Assembly (NCBI RefSeq): GCF_025499515.1
Contig: NZ_JAMKFA010000007.1
Coordinates: forward strand, 62,001 to 126,000
Direction: 5' to 3'
Length of the DNA stretch: 64,000 bases
Source of the DNA: Flavobacterium odoriferum
GTDB lineage: Bacteria; Bacteroidota; Bacteroidia; Flavobacteriales; Flavobacteriaceae
The notes under the pieces were generated by a model. It saw only the letters and a list, made by a program, of their open reading frames with translations. It was not told the origin of the DNA and did not search any database. Shown here one piece after another: positions 51,814 through 60,386 of the stretch. Position 1 is the first letter of the stretch. Each line of letters begins with the position of its first letter. Both the position numbers and the translations under genes were made by a program.

Positions 51814-52068
51814 ATGAAAAAATTAAGTTTAGCAGTAAGCGCGTTGTCAATCATGTTTTTTGTTTCTTGTAAAGAAGAACCAAAAGAGCCAGTAGTAAAT
51901 GAAATTACAATCGAACAAACGACAATAGATTCAACTACAACTGCTCCTACAGAGGTAAAAGAAGATGAAGGAACAAAAATAAAAGTAAGTTCTGATGGAG
52001 TAGAATATTCAGATGGTAAAACCGAGGTTGAAGTTTCTAAAGATGGCGCTGAAGCGAAAAAAAAGTAA
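51814..52068 (+). CDS. Small acidic lipoprotein
   Basis: 84 aa. Lipobox MFFVSC at about residues 14-19, then a Glu/Thr-rich, low-complexity mature chain ending EAKKK. This frame is preferred to the opposite one because it has a signal sequence and a hairpin terminator follows. Function unknown. Confidence 0.75.
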   Translation: MKKLSLAVSALSIMFFVSCKEEPKEPVVNEITIEQTTIDSTTTAPTEVKEDEGTKIKVSSDGVEYSDGKTEVEVSKDGAEAKKK

Positions 52069-52077
52069 CTCAATTTT

Positions 52078-52112
52078 GTCTAAATAGTAGAAAAATATTT
52101 TACTATTTAGAC
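52078..52112 (+). terminator. Terminator of the small lipoprotein gene
   Basis: GTCTAAATAGTA/TACTATTTAGAC arms of 12 bases with an 11-base loop and a T-rich tail. It overlaps the end of menC. Confidence 0.7.
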
Positions 52113-53162
52113 ATTTTTATTTAAAACTAAATTGGAAATATTCCATACTAAATTTGGATTATAAACAATTCTTCCCTTTTTAATTTCCAACGGACAATCA
52201 AAATTATTGGTATACAAACCACCAGTTCCTAAACCTTGTGGCAATGGATTTTGAAGTGTAAATGTAAATTGCGTAATCGCATTTAAACCAATATTACTTT
52301 CCAAAGCAGAAGTAATCCACCAACCGATATTTAGACTTTCTGCAATAGCAATCCATTCTAAAGTTCCTTTGAAACCTCCAACTAAACTTGGTTTTAAAAT
52401 GATGTATTGTGGTTGAATTTCTTCAAGTAGTTTTCGTTTATTTTCTATTCCAAAAACACCAATTAATTCTTCATCTAAAGCGATTGGAAAAGGCGTTTGT
52501 TGACATAGTAATTTCATTTCTTGAATTTGATTAGCTTTAATAGGCTGCTCAATACTATGTAATTTAAATTCATTTAATTGATTCAACTTACTTAAAGCTT
52601 CATTTGAATTAAAAGCACCGTTAGCATCCACTCGAATTTCAATGGTTTTAGCATCAAAATTTTGTCGAATAAATCGCAATAATCCTAATTCCTTCTCGAA
52701 ATCAATAGCACCTATTTTTAGTTTAATACACGAAAATCCTTGCGCTAATTTTTCTTCGATTTGACTTTTCATGAATTGCTCCTCGCCCATCCAAACCAAA
52801 CCGTTAATCAACATATTCTTTTTGCCTTCCGTAAATTCTGAAGGAAATAATTCGAAAAGTGATTTAGATTGCAAGGAAAGAAACGCTATTTCCACTCCAA
52901 ATTGAATCGAAGGAAATTCTATTAATCCTTCCCAAAGTTGGTCTTTTCCTAAATTAATATTTTGACAAACCCATTGTAATTTTTCCTCATAATCCGGTCG
53001 GTCATCAATAGAAAGTGATCGTAAAATACCACACTCACCTATTCCAATTTTTCCGTTTTCTTCCAAGATTAAAAACCAAGTTTCTTTCTCAGTCATTATA
53101 CCACGAGAAGTGCCACTTGGGCGTTTGAAATTGAGGATATATTTTTTGTAGGTTGCTTTCAA
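52107..53162 (-). CDS. menC: o-Succinylbenzoate synthase
   Basis: 351 aa, enolase superfamily. The catalytic KxK lysine is in CIKLKIGAIDF, the metal ligands in IRVDANGAF, HSIEQPI and ALDEELIG, and the second lysine in IILKPSLVGG. Dehydrates SHCHC to o-succinylbenzoate in the classical menaquinone pathway. Last gene of a minus-strand run that also contains menB and menA. Confidence 0.95.
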   Translation of the reverse strand: MKATYKKYILNFKRPSGTSRGIMTEKETWFLILEENGKIGIGECGILRSLSIDDRPDYEEKLQWVCQNINLGKDQLWEGLIEFPSIQFGVEIAFLSLQSKSLFELFPSEFTEGKKNMLINGLVWMGEEQFMKSQIEEKLAQGFSCIKLKIGAIDFEKELGLLRFIRQNFDAKTIEIRVDANGAFNSNEALSKLNQLNEFKLHSIEQPIKANQIQEMKLLCQQTPFPIALDEELIGVFGIENKRKLLEEIQPQYIILKPSLVGGFKGTLEWIAIAESLNIGWWITSALESNIGLNAITQFTFTLQNPLPQGLGTGGLYTNNFDCPLEIKKGRIVYNPNLVWNISNLVLNKNV

Positions 53163-53202
53163 TTTTAGTTTAAAAGTTTAGGTGTTTATGAGTTTAGAAG
53201 TT
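53163..53202. repeat. Word-like repeat (GTTTA units)
   Basis: GTTTAAAAGTTTAGGTGTTT and TTTAGAAGTTTTA occupy the 40-base spacer between menC and the TPM gene. Confidence 0.45.
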
Positions 53203-53775
53203 TTATTTTAATCGAGTTTTCAATAACTCCATTATTTTCAATAAACCAGCTTGAGTTCCTTCAAAATATTCGTCTTTTTTGAAATAAGGAAAGAATTGAT
53301 TTTGAAGAATTTCTGCAGTTTCTTCGTCAGATAAAACAAGGGCAATTCCATCACCATTTTGAATTCTTATTTGCTTATGTTCTTTAGAAATTGCGATTAA
53401 AATACCATTCGATTTTTCTTTTTTTCCAGCACCCCAAGTTCTGGCAATATGTAGCGTCAAATCCTCAAACTTTTCTTTAGAAACTTTAAAAGTATCTATC
53501 GTTACAATCGATATTTCAACTGTAGTTTCTTTTTCAAAATCAGCTATAATTTGATTCAATTTAGTTTCTTCATCGTCAGAAAAAATATTTTCATAATCAT
53601 TTGTCCAATTGAGCGGTTTTGGTAAATTATCCCAAAATATTTGTCTATAAACTTCAACTGATTTTGCTTTTAAACTATCAACTTTAGTTGTATAAGTAGT
53701 GTCTTGAGCTTTCGTTGAAAAAGCTAAAAACAAAATTAAAATCTGAAAAGTTAATTTCACACTTGAATTCGACAT
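53203..53775 (-). CDS. TPM-domain (YgcG-like) protein
   Basis: 190 aa from the ATG (MSNSSVKLTFQILI); an upstream TTG two codons earlier is possible. Signal peptide, then the TPM domain: ETKLNQIIADFEKETTVEISIV, TWGAGKKEKSNGILIAISKEHKQIRIQNGDGI and a C-terminal helix. Members associate with the membrane or periplasm; some are phosphatase-like in plants. No function assigned. One base after the TPR gene's stop. Confidence 0.88.
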   Translation of the reverse strand: MSNSSVKLTFQILILFLAFSTKAQDTTYTTKVDSLKAKSVEVYRQIFWDNLPKPLNWTNDYENIFSDDEETKLNQIIADFEKETTVEISIVTIDTFKVSKEKFEDLTLHIARTWGAGKKEKSNGILIAISKEHKQIRIQNGDGIALVLSDEETAEILQNQFFPYFKKDEYFEGTQAGLLKIMELLKTRLK

Positions 53776-53782
53776 TGGCAAA

Positions 53783-54979
53783 TTATTCTAGAATTCGTAA
53801 TATTTTCTTGAAATCATCAACATTCAAACCTTTTGATTTATAAAAATCAATATCAAATTTAGCCTGTTGAATCCAAGAGGTTTTTACATCAATATTGTTA
53901 CTCTTGTATTTTTTGTGTATTTCCTTAGCCTCAGAAATATCTTCATTAAACACTAAAGCATTTGCATATTTTAACTGATACCAAAGTTGATTATTATCTA
54001 ATTGAGTCGCTTTAAAATAGGATTCCTTAGCCTTAACAAATTGTTTCGTTTCTATATAAATATCTCCTAAAGCACTGTAATCTTTAGCTTGTGCCCATTT
54101 GTTATCTACAATTTCTTTTATAATATAATCAATCGCTTTCTGATGTTGGTTTTTCTTATAAAAGTCCCAAGCTGTTTTTCTTTTAAATTCTAAAAAATCG
54201 TTCATCTGTTTGGTGTTTTGAACTGCTTGAATCGCAAGATTTTGAATACTATTTGCTTTTTCAGATGGCAATAAATCTTTAAATTCCTTGTATTTATATT
54301 TTCCAATTATTAAATCTATAAATTCTCCAGAAAAAATTTCTCTTTTAGAAAGCGAACTAACAAAATCTAGTCTTGAAATTTCTGTTTCAAGTTCTTTTTT
54401 GTTTTGTTTGGTCCAACCTCTACTTGCTTTATAATCCACCCAAGGCACCACTTCTAAGACAATTTTTTGGTTCATAACCCAATTCTGACTTTCAAATCCG
54501 AACCATAAATTAGGCAAATTGGTTAAACATAAAGAGGAAGACGAAATCAACTTGGCGTCTTTGTTTACTTTTTCCTTTTGTTCCCAACAAGCTCTATCCG
54601 TTTTTCCTTCTTTCAAAAATAAATTTGCTGCATTTGCTTCTTGAAACAAAGCAAACGTACATTTATCATCGCCAGAAATTGCAGAAGTTAAATGAATAGC
54701 TCCAGCTGTTCCTTGACTAATTCCGGTTGGATCTGGAATGGCTTTTAATACCGAAACCAAACTTGAAGTTAGTTTTTGATTTTCATCTAAAACGGTAATT
54801 CTGTATACAAATTCGGTGGTTCCAACTGGTAAATCTTCTGTTTTAATTAATGTTCGCTTTCCGGCAGAAAGTGTTATTTCTTTTGTTGTAGCACGTTCTT
54901 TATCCCAAAACCCATCTTTTTGAGCAAAAAACGAAGTGGAAAAGAATAAGGCGAATACGAAATATAATAGTTTGTTCAT
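53783..54979 (-). CDS. Secreted protein with C-terminal TPR-like repeats
   Basis: 398 aa from the ATG giving MNKLLYFVFALFFSTSFFAQ, a signal peptide. Middle region is beta-rich and unlike any family I know; the C-terminal 130 residues contain two or three TPR-like units (KAIDYIIKEIVDNKWAQAKDYSALGDIYIE, QFVKAKESYFKATQLDNNQLWYQLKYAN). It runs directly into the TPM gene. Function unknown. Confidence 0.8.
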   Translation of the reverse strand: MNKLLYFVFALFFSTSFFAQKDGFWDKERATTKEITLSAGKRTLIKTEDLPVGTTEFVYRITVLDENQKLTSSLVSVLKAIPDPTGISQGTAGAIHLTSAISGDDKCTFALFQEANAANLFLKEGKTDRACWEQKEKVNKDAKLISSSSLCLTNLPNLWFGFESQNWVMNQKIVLEVVPWVDYKASRGWTKQNKKELETEISRLDFVSSLSKREIFSGEFIDLIIGKYKYKEFKDLLPSEKANSIQNLAIQAVQNTKQMNDFLEFKRKTAWDFYKKNQHQKAIDYIIKEIVDNKWAQAKDYSALGDIYIETKQFVKAKESYFKATQLDNNQLWYQLKYANALVFNEDISEAKEIHKKYKSNNIDVKTSWIQQAKFDIDFYKSKGLNVDDFKKILRILE

Positions 54980-54985
54980 TTTATT

Positions 54986-55090
54986 TTTTTTAAACACATA
55001 GAATCATAGTTCTACTTTGTGTGTGTTTTTTAAGCGTTACACTTTACATAGAAAACATAATTTAAAATACTATTTACCTATTGTGTTTAG
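54986..55090. repeat. Word-like repeats (ACATAGAA units)
   Basis: AAACACATAGAATCATAGTT, ACATAGAAAACATAATTT and CTATTGTG words occupy most of the spacer before the UPF0173 gene's end. A related CACATAGAATATTA lies at about 1429. No gene. Confidence 0.45.
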
Positions 55091-55115
55091 TTACCATTCA
55101 ATTTTTGTACCAAAT

Positions 55116-55793
55116 TTACAATTCAATACTTTGCCCAATTTCTAATAACATCAAATCTTTTCCTTTGTCGAAAAATTTGCGTTTGGCTTCTTCATGATTA
55201 ATTTCAATATAACCAAACGTATCAAAATGATAACCCAACACTTTATCACATTGTACAAAATCAGAAGCGATAATAGCATCTTCAACATCCATTGTAAAGT
55301 TACTTCCAATAGGTAAAATTGCTAAATCCAACTTAGTTCGCATTGGAATTAGCTTCATATCCATTGTTAAAGCGGTGTCACCTGCGATGTAGATATTTTT
55401 GCGTTCACCTTCAATAACAAATCCGCCTGGTTGTCCTCCGTAGCTTCCATCAGGAAAAGAAGACGTGTGATGTGCGATTACATATTTAACGGTTCCAAAC
55501 TCAAAATCCCAACTTCCACCATGATTCATTGGATGGTAATTGAATCCTTTATTTCCGTAATGCGAAGCGATTTCATAATTAGAAACAATTACTGCGTCAG
55601 TTCGTTTTGCGATTGCTTCTACGTCCAAAATATGGTCTTGATGAGCGTGCGTGAGCAATATATAATCAGCTTCCAACGTATTGATGTCAATATGAGAAGC
55701 TTTTGGGTTACCAGAAATAAATGGATCAACTAAAATGTTCACCTCATTTACTGTAATTCCGATACAAGCGTGTCCGTAGAATGTGATTTTCAT
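55116..55793 (-). CDS. UPF0173 MBL-fold metal-dependent hydrolase
   Basis: 225 aa. Opens MKITFYGHACIGI; zinc ligands in LLTHAHQDHILD (HxHxDH), IAHHTSSF and AGDTALTMDM, with a final His in GYHFDTF. UPF0173 members are hydrolases of unknown substrate. In flavobacteria they frequently lie next to men genes; here between menA and menC. Confidence 0.92.
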   Translation of the reverse strand: MKITFYGHACIGITVNEVNILVDPFISGNPKASHIDINTLEADYILLTHAHQDHILDVEAIAKRTDAVIVSNYEIASHYGNKGFNYHPMNHGGSWDFEFGTVKYVIAHHTSSFPDGSYGGQPGGFVIEGERKNIYIAGDTALTMDMKLIPMRTKLDLAILPIGSNFTMDVEDAIIASDFVQCDKVLGYHFDTFGYIEINHEEAKRKFFDKGKDLMLLEIGQSIEL

Positions 55794-55805
55794 AGTATTT
55801 ATTTT

Positions 55806-55841
55806 AGTGATTAGTAAAAAGTAATTAGTGATTAGTTAAGA
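55806..55841. repeat. Word-like repeat (AGTGATTAGT units)
   Basis: Three imperfect units of AGTGATTAGT with AGTAATTAGT between them, overlapping the end of menA. A single copy, AGTGATTAGTGATT, is at 49598. Confidence 0.55.
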
Positions 55842-56722
55842 AAGACTAAAGTTAACCAAAATAATATACTTAATGCAAATGTGCTTAATGCTACTTTTTT
55901 AAGTTCTGGATCGAAGTCTTTATATTGATTTGCTTTGTAAACAGTTCCAATGTGCTTAATAAAAAATATATTAACTAAAAGAATTGGTAGGTAAGATGTA
56001 TTTATCAACTTAGTAAATACAAACATTACAATTAAAGGGATTACCAATAATAATGAATGATATTTTTTAGCATTCTCCAATCCCATTTTCACTACCAAGG
56101 TATTCTTTCCAGCAATTTTATCATTTTCAATATCGCGCATATTGTTCAAATTTAGAACAGCTACGCTTAATAATCCGATGGCTGATGCAGGCAGAAACAA
56201 TTTCCAATCGATAAAATGTGTAAACAAAAAATTAGAACCCACAACCGAAACCAATCCAAAGAAAATAAACACAAATAAATCCCCAAAACCGCTGTAGCCA
56301 TAAGCACTTTTTCCAACAGTATATTTAATAGCAGCACCTATTGAACCAATTCCTAACAAGATAAAAATTAAACTTAGAGCAAAATTTTCTTTTCCAAAAG
56401 CGATGTAAATCATTAATAATGCAATTATGAAAGTAAAAATTGCAGTAATAATTACTGCCTTTTTCATTTGCTTAGCGGTGATTATTCCTGCTGCGACTAA
56501 ACGTTTTTCTCCTATTCTGTTGACATCTGTTCCTTTTACGCCATCACCATAATCGTTGGCATAATTGGACAATACTTGTAATCCTAACGTAGTTAACAGC
56601 GCTAAAACCACAATTCTCCAATCGGAAAATCCTTGATAATTGGCATAAGCACTTCCCACAATTATTCCAGAAACGGAAAGTGGTAAGGTTCGTAATCGCG
56701 CGGCTTGTATCCAGTTTTTCAT
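55832..56722 (-). CDS. menA: DHNA octaprenyltransferase
   Basis: 296 aa, UbiA-type membrane prenyltransferase with nine hydrophobic segments. The first aspartate-rich motif is NYANDYGDGVKGTDVNR, the second NNMRDIENDKIAGKNT. Attaches the polyprenyl chain to 1,4-dihydroxy-2-naphthoate. Upstream of the UPF0173 gene and in the same strand run as menB and menC. Confidence 0.95.
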   Translation of the reverse strand: MKNWIQAARLRTLPLSVSGIIVGSAYANYQGFSDWRIVVLALLTTLGLQVLSNYANDYGDGVKGTDVNRIGEKRLVAAGIITAKQMKKAVIITAIFTFIIALLMIYIAFGKENFALSLIFILLGIGSIGAAIKYTVGKSAYGYSGFGDLFVFIFFGLVSVVGSNFLFTHFIDWKLFLPASAIGLLSVAVLNLNNMRDIENDKIAGKNTLVVKMGLENAKKYHSLLLVIPLIVMFVFTKLINTSYLPILLVNIFFIKHIGTVYKANQYKDFDPELKKVALSTFALSILFWLTLVFLN

Positions 56723-56798
56723 TTTTTTATGTATATTGTATTGTTGTATAATGTATGATTGTTATTTTTCGCTTTGCTCAAAGTTAGCCTATTTTATA

Positions 56799-56830
56799 GG
56801 AGATTCCTACTTCGGCGGAATGACAAATCT
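56799..56830. repeat. Dispersed GAGATTCCTACTTCGGCGGA word
   Basis: A variant of the GATTCTTC...GGAATGACAAA element, related to the fragment at 44744-44770 by the shared AATGACAAA end. It lies in the spacer between the PH-domain gene and menA, followed by AACTTCCAGCTCCCAACTCA words. Confidence 0.5.
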
Positions 56831-56854
56831 CCCAACTTCCAGCTCCCAACTCAT

Positions 56855-58363
56855 TTACATCCAATTCTTATCCGAAGTTTCTACTTGATACAACCAATAA
56901 TTAACTAAATTTTTAATTTCGGTATAATTTCCTGTTGAAAAACTGATGTTTCCGCCAGCTGTTGACAAGGTAACTGAACCTATATTTGTGGTTTTTTGCC
57001 AAAAAAATTGTTGGGTTTCGATGGCTTGTATTTTATACGGTTCTATAATTGTGGTATCGATATCCCAAGCACCATTTTGCTTGATGATAAAATCATTGGA
57101 AACAAAAAGCATGTAATTTCTATAGGAAAACCATATCAGAACTCCAGAAAAAAGGGTAAAAATTGTACTATAAATAAACCATTCGTTCCAAGTAAAAAAA
57201 TCGGTATTTAGCTTTACCAATAACGAAATAACAATTGGAAGTAGGAGTAAAAAAAACAAATTCACAGCTAATTTTCTCCAATTTGGCAAGAATAATGCTC
57301 CTTTTTGAGGAAGTTTGTCAAACAGTAATTTTAGTATTTCATTACTTTCTAATTGAGTACAACCTGGTACTTCTATTTTATCTTTTTCTTTTACTTTTTC
57401 TGCATCACTTGAAGCTTGATGAATACCAATAGTGATGATATCGAGTTTTTTCTGAAAGAAATTTTGAGTAATGGTAACTTTTTGAACTTTGTTCGGATTT
57501 AGTAATGTATTTTTTGTAGATAGTAATCCGTAAGATAATACAATCGCTTGCTTGCTTTTTTGAATGGTAAAATCAAAATATTTTAGAATGGTGCGAATTA
57601 AGTTTACTATCAAAATAAGCACAATAAAAATCCCTACAACTATCATAAATGAAGTAATATTTGGCAATGCATCTAAATAATTAGTTACTTCATCTTCGTT
57701 GATTACATCTGTGTTTAACTGTTGTAAATTTTCAATAATTGTTGTAAAAAAGACAAAAATTAAAGCAAAACTTTTAATATAATTCGATGTAAAACCAATC
57801 TTTACCAAACTCAACAAACCAATTTTGATGAAAGAAGTTGGACTTTCTTCAATAGCAACTTTTTCAGAGTCGACAATCGTTTCTTGTTGCGAATGATTGA
57901 TTAATCGTTCTTTTAAAATAGTGGCTAAATCATGTGAAATAGCACTAATAGAAGCTTCTTTTTTATCGCTTCCGGCAGTATCAATTTCTAATTTATGAAC
58001 ACCTACCAAACGTTGAATTAAACTTTGATTGATGTTAACTTGCTGAATTTTATGCAACTGAATCGTGATTCTGGTTTTATTCAATACTCCTTTTTGAATA
58101 ACAAACTCACCATTTTCTTCATCGATATGAAAAGTAAAAAATAAGTATTGTAAGTATGAAATAATCCCAATCAAAACTACTACTCCAGCAACACTTCCAA
58201 AAAAAACAATTTTATTGAGTGAATCAAACTTTACTAGCCAAATCAACAACATTGGCCACAAAGCACGAACTGTTTTCTGCAAGGAATTGGCAAACATGAC
58301 CAAAATCCCCGGAAGCGACTGACGTTGTGGTTGCGAAAAATCGACAGATCTATTCATGCTCAT
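56855..58363 (-). CDS. PH-domain membrane protein (YdbT-like)
   Basis: 502 aa. Three bacterial PH-like (bPH2) units, each after one or two hydrophobic segments: near 70-150 (FHIDEENGEFVIQKGVLNKT, IQLHKIQQVNI), 260-330 (IVLSYGLLSTKNTLLNPNKVQKVTI) and 410-490. This matches YdbT. Forms a pair with the smaller PH protein by a 14-base overlap. Inner-membrane location predicted, function unknown. Confidence 0.9.
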   Translation of the reverse strand: MSMNRSVDFSQPQRQSLPGILVMFANSLQKTVRALWPMLLIWLVKFDSLNKIVFFGSVAGVVVLIGIISYLQYLFFTFHIDEENGEFVIQKGVLNKTRITIQLHKIQQVNINQSLIQRLVGVHKLEIDTAGSDKKEASISAISHDLATILKERLINHSQQETIVDSEKVAIEESPTSFIKIGLLSLVKIGFTSNYIKSFALIFVFFTTIIENLQQLNTDVINEDEVTNYLDALPNITSFMIVVGIFIVLILIVNLIRTILKYFDFTIQKSKQAIVLSYGLLSTKNTLLNPNKVQKVTITQNFFQKKLDIITIGIHQASSDAEKVKEKDKIEVPGCTQLESNEILKLLFDKLPQKGALFLPNWRKLAVNLFFLLLLPIVISLLVKLNTDFFTWNEWFIYSTIFTLFSGVLIWFSYRNYMLFVSNDFIIKQNGAWDIDTTIIEPYKIQAIETQQFFWQKTTNIGSVTLSTAGGNISFSTGNYTEIKNLVNYWLYQVETSDKNWM

Positions 58364-58928
58364 CAGTTAATGGAGTTTCTGTTGATGCTATTTCAATTGG
58401 CTCATCTTGTTTAGGCGGATTGATTTTTTGGGAAACCAAATTCTTAATAAGCTGCGCATCTGCTAAAAGCAAACCCGGAATTTCTAAATCCGAACTACTA
58501 CCACCAGCAGTAAATAATTCGATTGAAGCTAATCCTAATTTTCTTGAGATAAAACCTTGATGTAAAGCCACATGTTGTACTCTATTAAAAGGAATAATCG
58601 TTGTAGTTTCAGAAATTAATCCCGATTTATAAATAGCATCGTGTTCTCTGAAAGCATATCCTTTTTTCTGAAAACTAAATTTCGTAAACACTACTAATCC
58701 TGCTAAAAACAAAACTATTCCTACTACAATTGCCATCCAGATTGTATTTGAAAAAGCTTCCTCCTTGAAATAAAACAAAGTTGAAAATCCTCCAATCACC
58801 AAAATTAAAAGCAAGGAAAAATTAAAAAGTAAAACCGTAATATATTTGGGATTCAATCCTTTCAATTGCACTTCTTCAAATTTAGGAAGTTGGTTAATGT
58901 CGATAGGATTATTTGTGAATTCATTCAT
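58350..58928 (-). CDS. PH-domain membrane protein (YdbS-like)
   Basis: 192 aa with two membrane segments at about residues 33-51 and 63-81, then one bPH2 domain (YAFREHDAIYKSGLISETTTIIPFNRVQHVAL, GLASIELFTAGGSSSDLEIPGL). Overlaps the YdbT-like gene by 14 bases, so the two are coupled. Function unknown. Confidence 0.9.
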   Translation of the reverse strand: MNEFTNNPIDINQLPKFEEVQLKGLNPKYITVLLFNFSLLLILVIGGFSTLFYFKEEAFSNTIWMAIVVGIVLFLAGLVVFTKFSFQKKGYAFREHDAIYKSGLISETTTIIPFNRVQHVALHQGFISRKLGLASIELFTAGGSSSDLEIPGLLLADAQLIKNLVSQKINPPKQDEPIEIASTETPLTDEHE

Positions 58929-58984
58929 AGAAATAGTTTATTAAAGGCTTGTCTTTCTTCTTTTCTCTTTGTTCTATTTTCTAA

Positions 58985-59824
58985 TTACGGTAAATATTTC
59001 TTTTCAAAATTTGGTTTACGTTTTTCTAAGAACGCATCTCTTCCTTCTTTTGCTTCGTCTGTCATATACGCTAAACGAGTGGCTTCACCTGCAAAAACTT
59101 GTTGACCTACCATGCCATCATCGGTTAAATTCATAGCAAATTTTAGCATTTTAATTGATGTTGGTGATTTTGCTAGAATTTCTTGCGCCCATTCATAAGC
59201 CGTATCTTCTAACTCAGCATGAGGAATTACTGCATTTACCATTCCCATTTCAAAAGCATCTTGAGCTGAGTAATTTCTGCCTAAGAAGAAGATTTCTCTG
59301 GCTTTCTTTTGTCCTACCATTTTAGCTAAATAAGCCGAACCATAGCCACCATCAAAACTGGTCACATCTGCATCGGTTTGTTTGAAAATCGCGTGTTCTT
59401 TACTTGCTAATGTTAAATCACAAACTACATGAAGCGAGTGTCCGCCACCAACAGCCCAACCCGGAACTACACAAATCACAGCTTTTGGCATAAAACGAAT
59501 CATACGTTGTACTTCTAAAATATTCAATCTGTGGTAACCATCTTCACCAACATAACCTTGGTGTCCACGCGCTTTTTGGTCGCCACCACTACAAAAACTC
59601 CAAATGCCGTCTTTAGAACTTGGTCCTTCCGCAGAAAGCAATACTACTCCAATTGATGTATCTTCTTGTGCATCGTAAAATGCTTCGATTAATTCTTTGG
59701 TAGTTTTCGGACGAAAGGCGTTTCTAACATCAGGTCGGTTGAAAGCAATTCGGGCAACGCCATCGCATTTTTTATAGGTTATATCTTCAAATTCTTTTAC
59801 AGTTTTCCAGTTGATTGTGCTCAT
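58985..59824 (-). CDS. menB: 1,4-Dihydroxy-2-naphthoyl-CoA synthase
   Basis: 279 aa, crotonase fold. Conserved FCSGGDQKARG oxyanion region, PGWAVGGGHSLHVVCDLTLAS, and the TDADVTSFDGGYGSAYLAK motif with the catalytic residues. Ring-closes OSB-CoA to DHNA-CoA. First men gene of the minus-strand run menB, PH pair, menA, UPF0173, two other genes, menC. Confidence 0.97.
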   Translation of the reverse strand: MSTINWKTVKEFEDITYKKCDGVARIAFNRPDVRNAFRPKTTKELIEAFYDAQEDTSIGVVLLSAEGPSSKDGIWSFCSGGDQKARGHQGYVGEDGYHRLNILEVQRMIRFMPKAVICVVPGWAVGGGHSLHVVCDLTLASKEHAIFKQTDADVTSFDGGYGSAYLAKMVGQKKAREIFFLGRNYSAQDAFEMGMVNAVIPHAELEDTAYEWAQEILAKSPTSIKMLKFAMNLTDDGMVGQQVFAGEATRLAYMTDEAKEGRDAFLEKRKPNFEKKYLP

Positions 59825-59856
59825 AATTTTAAATTTATTTTATTTTCAAGTGCAAG

Positions 59857-59881
59857 GGCAAATTCAAGTTCAATTTCAAAA
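59857..59881. repeat. Left 25-bp inverted repeat of the four-helix-bundle unit
   Basis: Pairs with the inverted repeat at 60287-60311, matching at 22 of 25 positions; the three mismatches are all transitions. The gene stop lies 18 bases inside. Confidence 0.75.
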
Positions 59882-59899
59882 GTATTGTGTTTAAAAAAA

Positions 59900-60268
59900 T
59901 TATTTCAATTTATTTAACATCATTCTTGATGTAATAGCAATTAATTCTTCTACTTCTGACAAAAGCCAATTTCTTTCATTTTCTTCACCTTCTTTAATGT
60001 AATTTAAAACTCGAAGTGAATTTCTTGATTCTTTTAATTCTTTTACAACTAATGATAATTTAAAAACGTAATCTTTATCTGTAATAGTTCCTTGAGATTC
60101 ACCATAATTTAAAGAAGCACTTCCAGAAGAACGAATTAATTGATTTTTGTAATATTCTAATTCATATGCCTTAGCTAATTTTCTGACAAAGAAAATCGAT
60201 TCTCCAGCAAATCTAACTAATCTTTCATCTAAATTGAATATTCTTTCTGTTGGTTCGTTTAATTCCAT
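59900..60268 (-). CDS. Four-helix-bundle protein (23S rRNA intervening-sequence protein family)
   Basis: 122 aa. Family marks: FVRKLAKAYELEYYKNQLIRSSGSASLNYGESQG, then SLVVKELKESRNSLRVLNYI and a last helix ending MMLNKLK. These proteins are encoded by intervening sequences in the 23S rRNA of Leptospira and Coxiella, and stand alone in Bacteroidota. They probably bind nucleic acid, unproven. Here the gene is between menB and the C1 peptidase gene, with 18 bases between each end and a 25-bp inverted repeat. Confidence 0.88.
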   Translation of the reverse strand: MELNEPTERIFNLDERLVRFAGESIFFVRKLAKAYELEYYKNQLIRSSGSASLNYGESQGTITDKDYVFKLSLVVKELKESRNSLRVLNYIKEGEENERNWLLSEVEELIAITSRMMLNKLK

Positions 60269-60286
60269 GAATGTCTTGATATTTTC

Positions 60287-60311
60287 TTTTAAAATTGAAT
60301 TTGAACTTGCC
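60287..60311. repeat. Right 25-bp inverted repeat of the four-helix-bundle unit
   Basis: Inverse partner of 59857-59881. The minus-strand ATG lies 18 bases inside. The C1 peptidase gene on the plus strand starts 75 bases further out. Confidence 0.75.
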
Positions 60312-60386
60312 TTTTATTTTTGTATTTGTTTTGGTAAAAATAATTCATTTTTTGCATTATATTGCAAGTTCAAAACAATAAGTCAC

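Noticed and set aside
51807..52073. Minus-strand 88-aa frame opposite the small lipoprotein
   Set aside because: The plus frame has a lipobox and a terminator; the minus frame is the serine-rich mirror of an acidic Thr-rich gene.
60234..60386. 51-codon upstream extension of the C1 peptidase
   Set aside because: It crosses the right inverted repeat and precedes a clear signal peptide start.
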